Positions 1-7,805 of a DNA stretch of 33,214 nt are shown here, one piece after another. Below the pieces are notes generated by a model, which was not told the DNA's origin, ran no database searches, and saw nothing but the letters and a program-made list of their open reading frames with translations. Origin of the DNA: Thermoleophilaceae bacterium (GTDB taxonomy: Bacteria; Actinomycetota; Thermoleophilia; Solirubrobacterales; Thermoleophilaceae); contig JAICRZ010000011.1 in assembly GCA_025937135.1 (NCBI GenBank), positions 1-33,214 of the forward strand, given 5' to 3'. The stretch's first letter is position 1, and the number at the start of each line of letters is the position of its first letter. Position numbers and translations under genes: made by a program.

Positions 1-743
1 GCCGCGTTCTCGACGGCGTCCCACGCCCAGTAGCCGCCCCAGCCGAGCTCGGAGTACGACCACAGCGCGCCGAGCAGGATGCCGGTGCCGAGGAACGTCC
101 AGGCGATCATCGCGAAGCGGCGCGTCGAGCGGATCCAGTCCGCGTCGGTGCGCTTCGTGATCAACGCGCCGACCATGAACGCGAACGGGATCGAGAAGCC
201 GACGTAGCCGGAGTAGAGGCACGGCGGGTGGAACATCATCGCCGGGTGGCGCAGCAGCGGGTTGAGGCCGTTGCCCTCGACCGGCGGCTGGGCGAGCGTG
301 GCGAACGGGTTCTGGTTCTTCAGGACGATCAGCCCGAGGAAGAAGACGGCGATCAGCCCGAGCACGGCGTTCGCGTACGGGGCGATCTCGCGGTGGCGCC
401 GGCGCGTGGCGAACAGGACCACGCTCGAGTAGACCGACAGCAGGAACACCCACAGGAGCAGCGAGCCCTCCTGGCTCGACCACATCGCGGTGAGCTTGTA
501 GAAGTTCGGCGTGTCGGTCGACGAGAAGCGCGCGACCAGGCTGAACGAGAAGTCCGAGCGCATGAAGGCGACCTCGAGGATCAGCATCGCGAGCGTCATC
601 AGCCCCGCCAGGACGTAGATCGCGCGGCGCGCGGAGACCACGAACTGGCGCCGGCCGCTGCGGGCGCCGTAGAGCGCGGCGATGCTCGAGTACATCGCCA
701 CGAGCAGGCCGACTACGAGGGTGGCCCAGCCCAGCGACGCCAT
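1..743 (-). CDS. ccmF: cytochrome c maturation heme lyase CcmF (N-terminal part, cut by window edge)
   Basis: Integral membrane subunit of the System I cytochrome c synthetase, which attaches heme passed on by CcmE to the CxxCH motif of apocytochromes outside the membrane. I translated it by hand; 247 codons lie in the window and the C-terminus is off the left edge. It starts MASLGWATLV, has several hydrophobic segments, and carries family motifs: WSSQEGSLLLW, NPLLRHPAMMFHPPCLYSGY and the tryptophan-rich WGGYWAWDAVENA, the heme-handling WWD region. In most CcmF proteins this last motif reads WDPVENA; here Pro is Ala. The ATG (743-741) overlaps the ccmE stop by one base (TGATG), so the two are translationally coupled. 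Identity is secure; the rest of the protein cannot be seen. Confidence 0.95.
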   Translation of the reverse strand, partial: MASLGWATLVVGLLVAMYSSIAALYGARSGRRQFVVSARRAIYVLAGLMTLAMLILEVAFMRSDFSFSLVARFSSTDTPNFYKLTAMWSSQEGSLLLWVFLLSVYSSVVLFATRRRHREIAPYANAVLGLIAVFFLGLIVLKNQNPFATLAQPPVEGNGLNPLLRHPAMMFHPPCLYSGYVGFSIPFAFMVGALITKRTDADWIRSTRRFAMIAWTFLGTGILLGALWSYSELGWGGYWAWDAVENA

Positions 744-1153
744 CAGAGAGTGGAGCCCGGCTTCTTCTGGAACTTGGACGGGCACTTCGTGGTGAGCGTG
801 TCGCGCTCGCCCTGGAAGACGCCACCCCGCATCTTCCCCGTCACGATGATCTCGCGGCCGGCGCGGAAGGTGTCGCTCACGAGCCCCTGGTAGGAGACCG
901 GAAGCGTCGCGCTGCCGTTGCGGTCGCGCACGCGGAAGAAGAGCGTGTCGCCGGCGCGGTGCTGGATCGTGCCCGCCACCACCTTGCCGGTCAGCTCGTA
1001 GCTGCCGGAGCTCGTGCCCTTCGAGAGCGCCTGCGACGGGGTCAGGGCCGTCGAGGCGCTGCCGAAGCTCGTGTAGAGCAACGCGCCCGCCAGCACGATG
1101 GCTGCGCTCAGCGCTACGAAGAGGCGGATCTTTCGCTTACGGGAGGGGTCCAA
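743..1153 (-). CDS. ccmE: cytochrome c maturation heme chaperone CcmE, Cys-type variant
   Basis: Membrane-anchored periplasmic heme chaperone that binds heme covalently and hands it to CcmF. After a basic start (DPSRKRKIR) comes one transmembrane helix (about VALSAAIVLAGALLY) and an OB-fold beta domain with YELTGKV and the C-terminal TTKCPSKFQ. E. coli CcmE uses His in an HxxxY motif; a known variant found in archaea and Desulfovibrio uses CxxxY. Here the motif is C-P-S-K-F, so Tyr is replaced by Phe. The frame stays open to an ATG at 1195, but those 14 extra codons lie across a strong hairpin (1172-1213); the TTG at 1153, which gives MDPSRKRKIR, is the better start, at 136 residues. It overlaps ccmF downstream. 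Family call is secure; the start is less so. Confidence 0.9.
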   Translation of the reverse strand: MDPSRKRKIRLFVALSAAIVLAGALLYTSFGSASTALTPSQALSKGTSSGSYELTGKVVAGTIQHRAGDTLFFRVRDRNGSATLPVSYQGLVSDTFRAGREIIVTGKMRGGVFQGERDTLTTKCPSKFQKKPGSTL

Positions 1154-1171
1154 AATCAGCCCGCAGTATCG

Positions 1172-1213
1172 CAGCCCACAGCCCGCGGATCTCACTCCGG
1201 GGGCTGTGGGCTG
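1172..1213 (-). terminator. hairpin terminator downstream of the penicillin acylase gene
   Basis: Arms 1172-1188 and 1197-1213 pair over 17 bp with one mismatch around an 8-base loop. It begins 9 bases past the acylase stop codon (1223-1225), and on the minus strand a short T-rich stretch (GATTTTGG) follows about 15 bases later. It probably ends acylase transcription, which would leave ccmEF with its own promoter or dependent on readthrough. The upstream ATG of the long ccmE frame lies in the loop. Confidence 0.6.
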
Positions 1214-1222
1214 TCGGCTGTC

Positions 1223-3664
1223 TTACTTCCGTCCCGGCCGGTGGCCGCTGAACGAGATCACCTGCTGGATCCCGGTCGGGCGGTTCGTGTACCGGATCGT
1301 GGTCTGGAGCAGCCCGGGAGCGAACTTGATGCGCTCGGCGTTCGCGTCCGAGGTCCAGGTCGCCGGGTTGTTGCTGCCCTGCTGCGCCGCCAGCTCGTTG
1401 CCCGCCGCGTCGACCGCCGCCCACAGCGCCGTCCGGCACGCGGCGAGGTCGCCGCCGCCGCAGAAGCGCGTCTTGAACGGGCTCTTCAGGTTCTGCCCGA
1501 GCAGCTCGCGCAGGTCCTTGTCGACGTACTGGATCCGGCCGCCCGTGAAGCCGCTTCCCGGGCTGTTGGTTCGGCCCTCGAGGTCCGTCAGCTGCCCGAG
1601 CTGCGGCCCGAGCACCGGCGCGAGGACCGCGTCGGCGATCTTCGGGTAGACCGCGTCCATGATCGCCGGTGCAGCACCGGCGTCCATCTTGCCGTCGAGG
1701 TCGCGGTCGAGCCGGCTGCCGCCCTGGGCCCGCCAGGCGGTGAGCAGGTCGAGCATCTGCTGGTCACGAGCGTTCGGCGCCGGGCCGCTGCTGAGCACTC
1801 CGGCGATCCCCTCGAACACGGTGCCCACCACGCGCAGGTCCTGCGTGGCCGCGCCGTTCATCGCGCTCGTTAGCGACGCCAGATCGTGCTGCTGGCGCGA
1901 GGCGACGCCCGCGTTGAGCATCTGCACGCGCTGGATCGAGCCGTAGCTCCACTCGCTGTCCGACGACCCGAACCCGGGCGCCGGCTTGTTGTTCCAGTTG
2001 ACGAGCGAACCCGACGCCGGGTTGGCGACGTGAGCGTGGGCGTTCGCCTTCAGGAAGCCCTTCCAGTCGTACTTGCCGGTCCCCTTCGTCGGGAGCCGCG
2101 GATCCACCTTGTTCGAGCGGATCGGCAGTCGGCCCGCCGAGTAGGTGGCGATGTTCTTGTCGTCCGCGTACCCGACGTTGAACGTGAACGGCGACGTGGC
2201 CGCGGCCTTGTAGAACGACTTGACGCCGCTCACCTTGCCGTCGGACATCCGGCGGAACATGAGCTGCCACAGGATGTCGCGGCCGTGGCTCGAGCGCGCG
2301 AACGAGATCGCGACGGGCTTGCCGCCGGACTTCGCGTACGCCTGGACCGGCCCGTGCACCGTCGTGCGGTAGACGACCCGGCCCACGCCGGCGATGCTGC
2401 CGGCGTCGACGCGACCCATCTTGCGGCACTTGCCCTTGTAGCGGTACTTGGTCCTCGAGCCGCCGCAGAGCGTCTCCACGAACTGGTCGTTGGTGTCCGA
2501 CCCGGCGGAGGTGAGGCTCCACGCGAAGTCGGCGCCGCGGCCGATCAGGATGTCACCGGGACCGCCCGGCATGGCGGCGCCGCGCGCCTCGATGCCAGGG
2601 CCCTTGAGGTCCATCTCGAGCGTCAGGCCCGGATAGAAGTAGCCGATCTGCGGGCCCGCCACGAACAGCGGGTGCCCGGTGGCCGAGCGCTTGCCGCTCA
2701 CCATCAGGAAGTTCGACGCGTAGCGGTGCGTCTTCGCCGCGAGCGAGATCGCCTTGGCGTTGGTCACCGAGCCGTCGTCGATCACGGCGTTGCCCGCCGT
2801 GCTGCGCGCGCCCTGCTCGTACGGGAAGCGCCGGTCGATCGTGACCGGGGTGTCGCGGTCGTCGTGCTCGCTCAGGTCGTTCCAGACCTGCTGGCCGGGA
2901 CCCGCCCCCATGCGCTTGCGCAGCGCGTCGAGGAGCTGCGAGCGACGCACCTCGTCACCGCCGCCCTGGCCGAAGATCTGCCCGGCCAGCGCGTTGAGCG
3001 AGTACACGTCCACGCGCGTCCACGGCTTCTCCTTCGACTTCTCGTGACGCAGGCGGGCGTTGATGCCCTTCACGTAGGTGTCGATGTCGTGCAGGAGGCC
3101 GCGGCCCTCCTTGCCCGCGTGCTTGAGAGCGCGCGTCTGCTCGCGGTCGATGATGCGGTCCGCCTGGCGCGAGACCTTCACGCTCTTGAGCCCGGTGACG
3201 AGCGAGAACGCGTCGATCCCCGGCGAGTCGAGCGCGGCAAAGCGGCCGGGGTAGCGGCCCTGCGCGAGCAGCAGGCCGCGATCCTCCTCGAGCACCCAGC
3301 CGGCGCCCCAGATCACGGCGTCGCGCGTCTTGCCGGTGATGTGCGGGACGTCGAAGGAGTCCCGCACGATCGTCAGGCCCTTGCGCGGCGTCTTCTCGAC
3401 GTGCGTGGGCCCGGGTGAGCCCGCGGAGCCGAGTCGCTCCGACTTGAAGTACTTGGTCAGGTCGGGGGCGGTGACCTGGTTGAAGAGCGGCGTGAGGCCG
3501 TCGTACATCAGCGCCTGCTGATCGGCGCCCGGCGGGACCGGCACGCCGCCGTACTGGCCGGACGGGATGATGTTCAGCGCGGTGCCGGCGTAATCGCGGG
3601 CGCTGGCTGGAACGGCAAAGATGGCAAGGGCGAGCAAGCTCCCCAGAACGGCACGGCGCAGCAT
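1223..3664 (-). CDS. secreted penicillin acylase family Ntn-hydrolase (N-acyl amide / acyl-homoserine-lactone acylase type)
   Basis: An 813-residue precursor of the peptidase S45 family, which hydrolyses amide bonds in beta-lactams, acyl-homoserine lactones or similar compounds after self-cleavage into alpha and beta chains. A signal peptide ends near residue 22 (AVPASA). The alpha-chain motif IVRDSFDVPHI is at about 99-109. The expected autocatalytic Ser is S317 in YASNFLMVSG, where cleavage would expose the beta-chain nucleophile; VAGPQIGYFYPG and FAWSLTSAGSDTNDQF follow as in penicillin G acylase. Length is normal. A strong ribosome site (GGAGGAG) precedes the ATG. The substrate cannot be told from sequence: quorum-signal quenching, penicillin side chains or lipid amides are all possible. 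No regulator or transporter lies beside it, and a hairpin follows the stop codon. Confidence 0.9.
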   Translation of the reverse strand: MLRRAVLGSLLALAIFAVPASARDYAGTALNIIPSGQYGGVPVPPGADQQALMYDGLTPLFNQVTAPDLTKYFKSERLGSAGSPGPTHVEKTPRKGLTIVRDSFDVPHITGKTRDAVIWGAGWVLEEDRGLLLAQGRYPGRFAALDSPGIDAFSLVTGLKSVKVSRQADRIIDREQTRALKHAGKEGRGLLHDIDTYVKGINARLRHEKSKEKPWTRVDVYSLNALAGQIFGQGGGDEVRRSQLLDALRKRMGAGPGQQVWNDLSEHDDRDTPVTIDRRFPYEQGARSTAGNAVIDDGSVTNAKAISLAAKTHRYASNFLMVSGKRSATGHPLFVAGPQIGYFYPGLTLEMDLKGPGIEARGAAMPGGPGDILIGRGADFAWSLTSAGSDTNDQFVETLCGGSRTKYRYKGKCRKMGRVDAGSIAGVGRVVYRTTVHGPVQAYAKSGGKPVAISFARSSHGRDILWQLMFRRMSDGKVSGVKSFYKAAATSPFTFNVGYADDKNIATYSAGRLPIRSNKVDPRLPTKGTGKYDWKGFLKANAHAHVANPASGSLVNWNNKPAPGFGSSDSEWSYGSIQRVQMLNAGVASRQQHDLASLTSAMNGAATQDLRVVGTVFEGIAGVLSSGPAPNARDQQMLDLLTAWRAQGGSRLDRDLDGKMDAGAAPAIMDAVYPKIADAVLAPVLGPQLGQLTDLEGRTNSPGSGFTGGRIQYVDKDLRELLGQNLKSPFKTRFCGGGDLAACRTALWAAVDAAGNELAAQQGSNNPATWTSDANAERIKFAPGLLQTTIRYTNRPTGIQQVISFSGHRPGRK

Positions 3665-3725
3665 CTGTTCTCCTCCACTCGGGTACGCCTCCCGCCCCCA
3701 GCGGCGAGGGATGCTACAGAAGGAG

Positions 3726-4070
3726 TTACCCGGGCTGTCCGCCGCCCGCGCGTTCGGACGAGTGCCCGGGTCCCGGCCACGGGGCGAGCACCAGCACCAG
3801 GCGGGTGTCCGACTTGGCGGTCACCTCGTGCGGCTCCGATCGCTCGAAGTGCGCGAGGAAGCCGGGGCCGCCGGTCTGCGAGCTGCCGTCGGCCGAGAGC
3901 TCGATCTCGCCGTCGGCGACGAACAGGTACGCCCGCTCGTGGACCTGGTGCTCCTGGAGCTGCTCACCCGCGGGCAGGTTGATCGCGATGACCCGGGCCT
4001 CGCCGTCGGAGCGCAGCACCTGCGGCTGATGCGGCTGCACGTCGAGCGAGTTGATCTCCCAGGTGTCCAC
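3726..4070 (-). CDS. small single-domain cupin protein
   Basis: A 114-residue protein with one cupin barrel. The two cupin motifs can be read as GEQLQEHQVHERAYLFVADG (residues about 35-54), supplying two His and a Glu-like set of metal ligands, and GFLAHFERSEPHEV, supplying a late His. Single cupins of this kind are small-molecule binding proteins, isomerases or dioxygenases, and no specific activity can be assigned. The start is GTG with a good AGGAG ribosome site 9 bases upstream. The C-terminal 20 residues (GPGHSSERAGGGQPG) are low complexity and probably disordered. It sits 43 bp after the antiporter stop on the opposite side from the acylase, and may be co-transcribed with the antiporter. 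Confidence 0.8.
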   Translation of the reverse strand: MDTWEINSLDVQPHQPQVLRSDGEARVIAINLPAGEQLQEHQVHERAYLFVADGEIELSADGSSQTGGPGFLAHFERSEPHEVTAKSDTRLVLVLAPWPGPGHSSERAGGGQPG

Positions 4071-4113
4071 TTATCTGCTCCTGTGTCGGGTCGGTCGGCG
4101 TCGGGACGCGGAA

Positions 4114-5352
4114 CTATGCCGCAACCCCGGGGGCTTCCGCGCGCTCGGTCCGTTCGGCGATCCACTCGGCCCCCGCGTGGTCGGTCAGGCCGTGCGCGAT
4201 GATCGACGTGAGCACCGCCAGCGACGCGATCTCGAAGACCCTGTCGCCCGCCCGGATCCCCTGGCTCAGCACGAGCAGCGAGAACGTCATCGTGGCCACG
4301 CCCTTCGGCCCGAACCAGCCCATGAACGCACGCGTGGCGGCATCGGTGCGCGTGCCGAGCAGCGCCGCGAACACGGCGACGGGACGCGCGGCCAGGAGCG
4401 TGAAGGCGACTATCGCGACCGCCGCCCAGCCGTCGCTGAACAGCCCGCCGAACGTGAGCAGCGAGCCGAACACGACGAAGATCCCGAGCTTCACGATCTC
4501 CAGGAGGTCCTCGGCGCGCGTCTCGAACGCGCCGCGGATGTCGGGCCGGCGGATGCCGAGCACGATCGCGCACACGAACACCGCGATCAGGCCGTTGCCG
4601 TTCGGCGGCAGCACCGCCAGGCCGTAGGTGGCGAACGCGACCCCGACCGCGAACAACGCCTTCTGCTTCGGACTGACCTCGCTGCGCAGCGCGACGCTCC
4701 GCGGCATCGCCACGGATGCGACGTAGCCCACGATCAGCCCGGTCGCGAAGCCCACCGCCACGTCCTGGAGCACGAACTTCCACCACACGAAGCCGGTCTG
4801 GCTCGGGTCGAGCGCGCTCGCGAACGCGAGGACCGCCGGCAGCGCGAGCCCGTCGTTGAGCCCCGACTCGAGGTTCAGCGAGTGCCGGATGATCCGCGGC
4901 ACGCGCGGGTTCGTGACCACGCTCGACGAGAGCACCGGGTCGGTCGGCGAAAGCAGCGCGCCCAGGAGGAACGACTCCGTCCAGCCGAGGTCCGTGAGCG
5001 CCTTGGTCGCCAGAGCGACGAGCACGCACGTCAGCGGCATCGCCAGGACGAGCTTGCGAAACGGCAGCCGCCAATGCGTCTGGAGCATCTCGGCCTCTAC
5101 CTCCAGCCCGTCGCGGAAGAGGATGAGGATGAGCGCAACCGTGGCGAGCGCGCTGACGAAGCCCGACCCCGCCCCGAAGTGCAGGACCTTGACGCCCCCG
5201 TCGCCCAGGACGAAGCCCGCGACGACGAACACGGCGGTCAGCGACAGGAAGCTTCGTCGCGCAAGGCCGGCGATGACGGCGCCGAGCACGAGCAGCCCGC
5301 CGAGCACGACGACCGTGTCGTTGAACGCGTCGGTCCCCGCGGCGGCGATCAC
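4114..5352 (-). CDS. cation:proton antiporter (CPA family, NhaP/KefB-like)
   Basis: A 412-residue polytopic membrane protein with about 12 hydrophobic segments, expected to exchange Na+ or K+ for H+ across the cytoplasmic membrane. Characteristic stretches are LLGALLSPTDPVLSSSVV, where the Asp-Pro pair belongs to the ion-binding core, SGLNDGLALPAVLAFA, the typical ESxxNDG motif of CPA1 exchangers, and FGPKGVATMTFSLL near the end. There is no C-terminal TrkA-N (NAD-binding) or CBS domain, so it is not a full KefB/C potassium channel-type antiporter. It starts with GTG 13 bases after the stop of the duplicated Cys-pair protein, which suggests co-transcription. Which cation it carries cannot be decided from sequence. 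Confidence 0.9.
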   Translation of the reverse strand: MIAAAGTDAFNDTVVVLGGLLVLGAVIAGLARRSFLSLTAVFVVAGFVLGDGGVKVLHFGAGSGFVSALATVALILILFRDGLEVEAEMLQTHWRLPFRKLVLAMPLTCVLVALATKALTDLGWTESFLLGALLSPTDPVLSSSVVTNPRVPRIIRHSLNLESGLNDGLALPAVLAFASALDPSQTGFVWWKFVLQDVAVGFATGLIVGYVASVAMPRSVALRSEVSPKQKALFAVGVAFATYGLAVLPPNGNGLIAVFVCAIVLGIRRPDIRGAFETRAEDLLEIVKLGIFVVFGSLLTFGGLFSDGWAAVAIVAFTLLAARPVAVFAALLGTRTDAATRAFMGWFGPKGVATMTFSLLVLSQGIRAGDRVFEIASLAVLTSIIAHGLTDHAGAEWIAERTERAEAPGVAA

Positions 5353-5365
5353 GCCGCCTAGGGTG

Positions 5366-6262
5366 TCAGAGACCCTCGTCGAGGAAGAGCTGCGAGTCGA
5401 ACAGGAGCGCGGCCGCCGCGCGGTAGACGAGCGGCCTCCGGGCGTCGAAGCGGCCGATGCCGAGTGGAAGCGTCACGCCGCCGTCGGCGCCCTCGAGCGG
5501 CTGCCAGACGAGCCAGTCGCGGCTGAGCGTGTCGAACCAGATCCGCGGCTCGTCGTCACCGCTGCGATCGGTGTTGCGTTCGGTCCCCGTGCGGCAGCAC
5601 GGGCAGCCCTCGCGTGCGACCAGCTCGAGGCACGCGAGCGCCTCGTCGCAGGCGGCCTCGACCGCCCCGCGGCCGAAGCTCGTCAGCGGAAGCTCGAAGC
5701 CGCCGCACTCCAGGCACGCGGTGAACAGGCGCCAGCGGCCGGAGCCGGTGTCGTAATAGATCGTGGACGCGCCGGCGCGGTCGACCTCGTTCGGGGTCGC
5801 GGCGATGCGCAGCGGCAGGCGGCTGCCGCATGTGAGAGCGCGGGCGGCGGCGCGAACTTCCTGCGGCGCCCAGAAGGTGCGGATGCCGAGCGGCAGCGAC
5901 GCGCCCTGCGCGCCGCCCGCCAGGTCGGTCCAGACCATCCATTGACCGGTGGCGGTGTCCCACCAGACCTGCGGGCCGTTGCCGTGCGGCGAAGGGTTCT
6001 CACGCCAGCTCCGCGCCTCGCAGCCGAGACAGCCGCCGCGGGCGTGGATGCGGGCCAGGAAGGCGCCGGCGCGGGTGGCCGCGAGCTCGCCCTCCTCGGC
6101 GTCGCGCACCTGGAGGAGCATGCGGTAGCCGCCGCAGGCGTCGCAGTGCGCCTCGACCGACCAGTCGCCCTCGTCCGGCAGCCAGGTGACGTCGGTGCCG
6201 GGGGCCTGCTCGGTGAGGATCGAGTCTGACTCGTGGCGATCTCGGCGGAAGACGGCGCACAT
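5366..6262 (-). CDS. unrecognised protein with two tandem Cys-pair/Trp-rich repeats, possible zinc binding
   Basis: I do not recognise a named family. The 298 residues split into two similar halves of about 130. Each half has a Cys pair followed by Gly-Gly (CDACGGY at 40-46; CLECGGF at 183-189), a helix rich in Ala, a second Cys pair (CLGC at 78-81; CPCC at 220-223), then a W.D......W..W segment (VWWDTATGQWMVW; IWFDTLSRDWLVW) and a shared LPLGI. Two further related strands (TWLPDEGDWSV; IYYDTGSGRWRLF) begin each half. Four Cys per half in two pairs suggest one zinc site per half; this is inferred. There is no signal peptide or membrane segment, so it is probably cytoplasmic. It lies between an anti-sigma kinase and the antiporter on the same strand. 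The ATG has only a weak ribosome site. Confidence 0.75.
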   Translation of the reverse strand: MCAVFRRDRHESDSILTEQAPGTDVTWLPDEGDWSVEAHCDACGGYRMLLQVRDAEEGELAATRAGAFLARIHARGGCLGCEARSWRENPSPHGNGPQVWWDTATGQWMVWTDLAGGAQGASLPLGIRTFWAPQEVRAAARALTCGSRLPLRIAATPNEVDRAGASTIYYDTGSGRWRLFTACLECGGFELPLTSFGRGAVEAACDEALACLELVAREGCPCCRTGTERNTDRSGDDEPRIWFDTLSRDWLVWQPLEGADGGVTLPLGIGRFDARRPLVYRAAAALLFDSQLFLDEGL

Positions 6263-6316
6263 GGCGCCTGTCTTGTTCCCAACAGGGGGGGCGTCTAACC
6301 CCGGCCGGTAAGCGGG

Positions 6317-6835
6317 TCAGACGGTGGTTTGCGTACCGAGCCGGAGGCGCGCCATCGGCCCGCGCCGAAAGCGGCTGTCCGGCCGCGTTTCCTGCTGCGC
6401 CTCCGACTGGGCGGAGGCCGCCTCCTGCGGCTCCTCGAGCTGCTCGTCAGCCACCCGCCGGGAGCCCATCTCGAACCAGACGCAGGTGCCGGCTTCGCGG
6501 TCGACGCCCCAGCGGTGCGAGAGCCGGTCGACGATGAAGAGGCCCCAGCCGCTCTCGTCGCCGCCGTCGGGCGGGACCGGCTCGAAGCCGTGGCCGCTGT
6601 CGGTGACGGTCACCCGCAGACAGCCGTCGTCGTCGATCGTGACGTCGAGGCGCAGCTCGTCGTCGGGGCCGATGTCCGAGTGGAGCACGGCGTTGGTCAC
6701 GAGCTCGCTCACGCAGAGCGAGGCGTCGTAGAAGACGCCTGCGTCGAGCAGCGAGTCGAACCCGTCGAGGGCCCTCCGCGCGGCGGACACCGCCTCGGGG
6801 CGGCTGCTGAATTTGAACGAGCGTTGTTCTGCCAT
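6317..6835 (-). CDS. RsbW-like anti-sigma regulatory factor (HATPase_c_2 serine kinase)
   Basis: A 172-residue protein with a single GHKL ATPase domain, as in partner-switching anti-sigma factors that hold a sigma factor and phosphorylate an anti-anti-sigma protein. The N box is visible as ELVTNAVLHS, the G1 box as DSGHGF and the G2 box as GWGLFIVDRL. The last 45 residues (from about VADEQLEEPQ) are a Gln/Glu/Arg-rich tail not needed by the fold. I chose the ATG at 6835 because AGAGG sits 8 bases upstream; the longer frame to 6883 adds a poor N-terminus. No sigma factor or STAS-domain partner lies nearby, so its target is unknown. Actinobacteria carry many orphan proteins of this class. Confidence 0.9.
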   Translation of the reverse strand: MAEQRSFKFSSRPEAVSAARRALDGFDSLLDAGVFYDASLCVSELVTNAVLHSDIGPDDELRLDVTIDDDGCLRVTVTDSGHGFEPVPPDGGDESGWGLFIVDRLSHRWGVDREAGTCVWFEMGSRRVADEQLEEPQEAASAQSEAQQETRPDSRFRRGPMARLRLGTQTTV

Positions 6836-6887
6836 TCTTGGCCTCTGAAGTAACCCTCGTTGGGGACGCGTCCTTGCGCCCAAGGTG

Positions 6888-6916
6888 ATTCTTCATAGCC
6901 CAGCCCCATACGTCAA
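6888..6916 (-). promoter_or_regulatory. possible promoter of the anti-sigma factor gene
   Basis: On the minus strand TTGACG (6916-6911) is followed after 17 bases by AAGAAT (6893-6888), a fair match to the housekeeping -35 and -10 boxes. It would give a leader of about 45 bases before the ATG at 6835. This is reading by eye only. Confidence 0.35.
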
Positions 6917-6932
6917 GCGGGCGGGCGAAGGA

Positions 6933-7652
6933 TCACACAGCGCGGTCGGACCGCTGACCGAGCCGCCGGAGCACGGTTCCGCAGCCGGTGAAGAGCGCGC
7001 CGAGCAGCGCGACCACGAGCACCTGGAGGCCGGTGTTGGGAAGCGTGGGCCTCTGCGGCGCGGCTTTGGCGGCCGGCGATGCCGGCGCGGATGGCGAGCC
7101 GGTGCCGCGGCTGCTGCTCTGGCTCGGGGACGCCGCCGCCGCTCCGTTGACCACGACGGTGCCGTGCATGTTCGGGTGGATCGCGCAGATGTAGGCGAAG
7201 CGGCCAGGCTTCGAGAAGGTGTGCGAGGCGCTCTGGCCCTTCTTCAGGGTGCCCGTGTTGAAGCTGCCGCCGCTCGCCGTGGCTGTGTGCGGGGCGCTGT
7301 CGCGGTTCGTCCAGGTGACGGTGTCGCCCGCGTTCACGGTCACGGTCGGCGGTGCGAAGGCGAAGTTCTGGATCGTCACCGCGCCGGCCGCGGCCGCGTG
7401 GACCCTGGGCTTCTTCTTCGGGAGCGGCTGTTCCTTCGCCGCGACGACCTCAGGCTGCGGCTGCGGCGGTGGCGGCGCTGGCTGCGGCTCTGTCTGCGGA
7501 GGCTCGACGGCGGCCGCGCCGTCGCCCGATGGCGCGACCGCCGGAGCCGTGGACGGAGGGGCCGACGGCGCCGCGGGCACGCCCGCGTCCGCCAGCAACG
7601 CGCTGGGCACGAGCAGGATGCCTGCGACCGCGGCTGCCAGGGCACTCCTCAC
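6933..7652 (-). CDS. cell-surface blue-copper (plastocyanin-like) protein with LPxTG-type tail
   Basis: A 239-residue exported protein. Residues 1-22 form a signal peptide, and 23-85 are a Pro/Ala-rich linker. Residues about 90-170 form a cupredoxin domain (AVTIQNFAFAPPTVTVNAGD). The type 1 copper ligands are all visible: H122 in SAPHTA, and C156, H159 and M162 in CAIHPNM. A second Ala/Ser/Pro-rich linker leads to LPNTG (204-208), then a hydrophobic helix and a basic end (RRLGQR), the layout of a sortase cell-wall anchor. The domain probably moves single electrons at the cell surface. No sortase is in the window, so anchoring is inferred. The start codon is GTG, with a small hairpin (7654-7668) just before it. 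Confidence 0.85.
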   Translation of the reverse strand: MRSALAAAVAGILLVPSALLADAGVPAAPSAPPSTAPAVAPSGDGAAAVEPPQTEPQPAPPPPQPQPEVVAAKEQPLPKKKPRVHAAAAGAVTIQNFAFAPPTVTVNAGDTVTWTNRDSAPHTATASGGSFNTGTLKKGQSASHTFSKPGRFAYICAIHPNMHGTVVVNGAAAASPSQSSSRGTGSPSAPASPAAKAAPQRPTLPNTGLQVLVVALLGALFTGCGTVLRRLGQRSDRAV

Positions 7653-7688
7653 GCTGCGGCATACGCAGTCGCGCGCGCGGTGGTTCGC

Positions 7689-7805
7689 TCAGAAGTCTCC
7701 GCCGCCGCCGAAGTCGCCGCCGCCGCCGAAGTCGCCGCCCCCGATGTCGCCGCCGAAGTCGTCGCCGCCGCCGAAATCGCCGCCGTCACCGAAGTCGTCG
7801 CCGCC
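7689..7805 (-). repeat. tandem (D)FGGG-coding repeat at the 3' end of the membrane protein gene
   Basis: Units of roughly 15-18 bases (plus-strand form close to GAAGTCGCCGCCGCCGCC) repeat with small changes and encode GGGDFGGG-type peptides. Such a tract may vary in length between strains through slippage. The reading frame stays open through all copies. Confidence 0.7.

Noticed and set aside
4051-5361. Plus-strand frame of 436 codons opposite the antiporter gene
   Set aside because: Its product is almost only Arg, Glu, His, Asp and Ala, with no domain, which is the shadow of the GC-rich antiporter gene.
7689-7805. Gly-rich repeat tract as a PE/PPE-like or non-coding repeat
   Set aside because: It is in frame with a membrane protein gene and lacks PE or PPE motifs.
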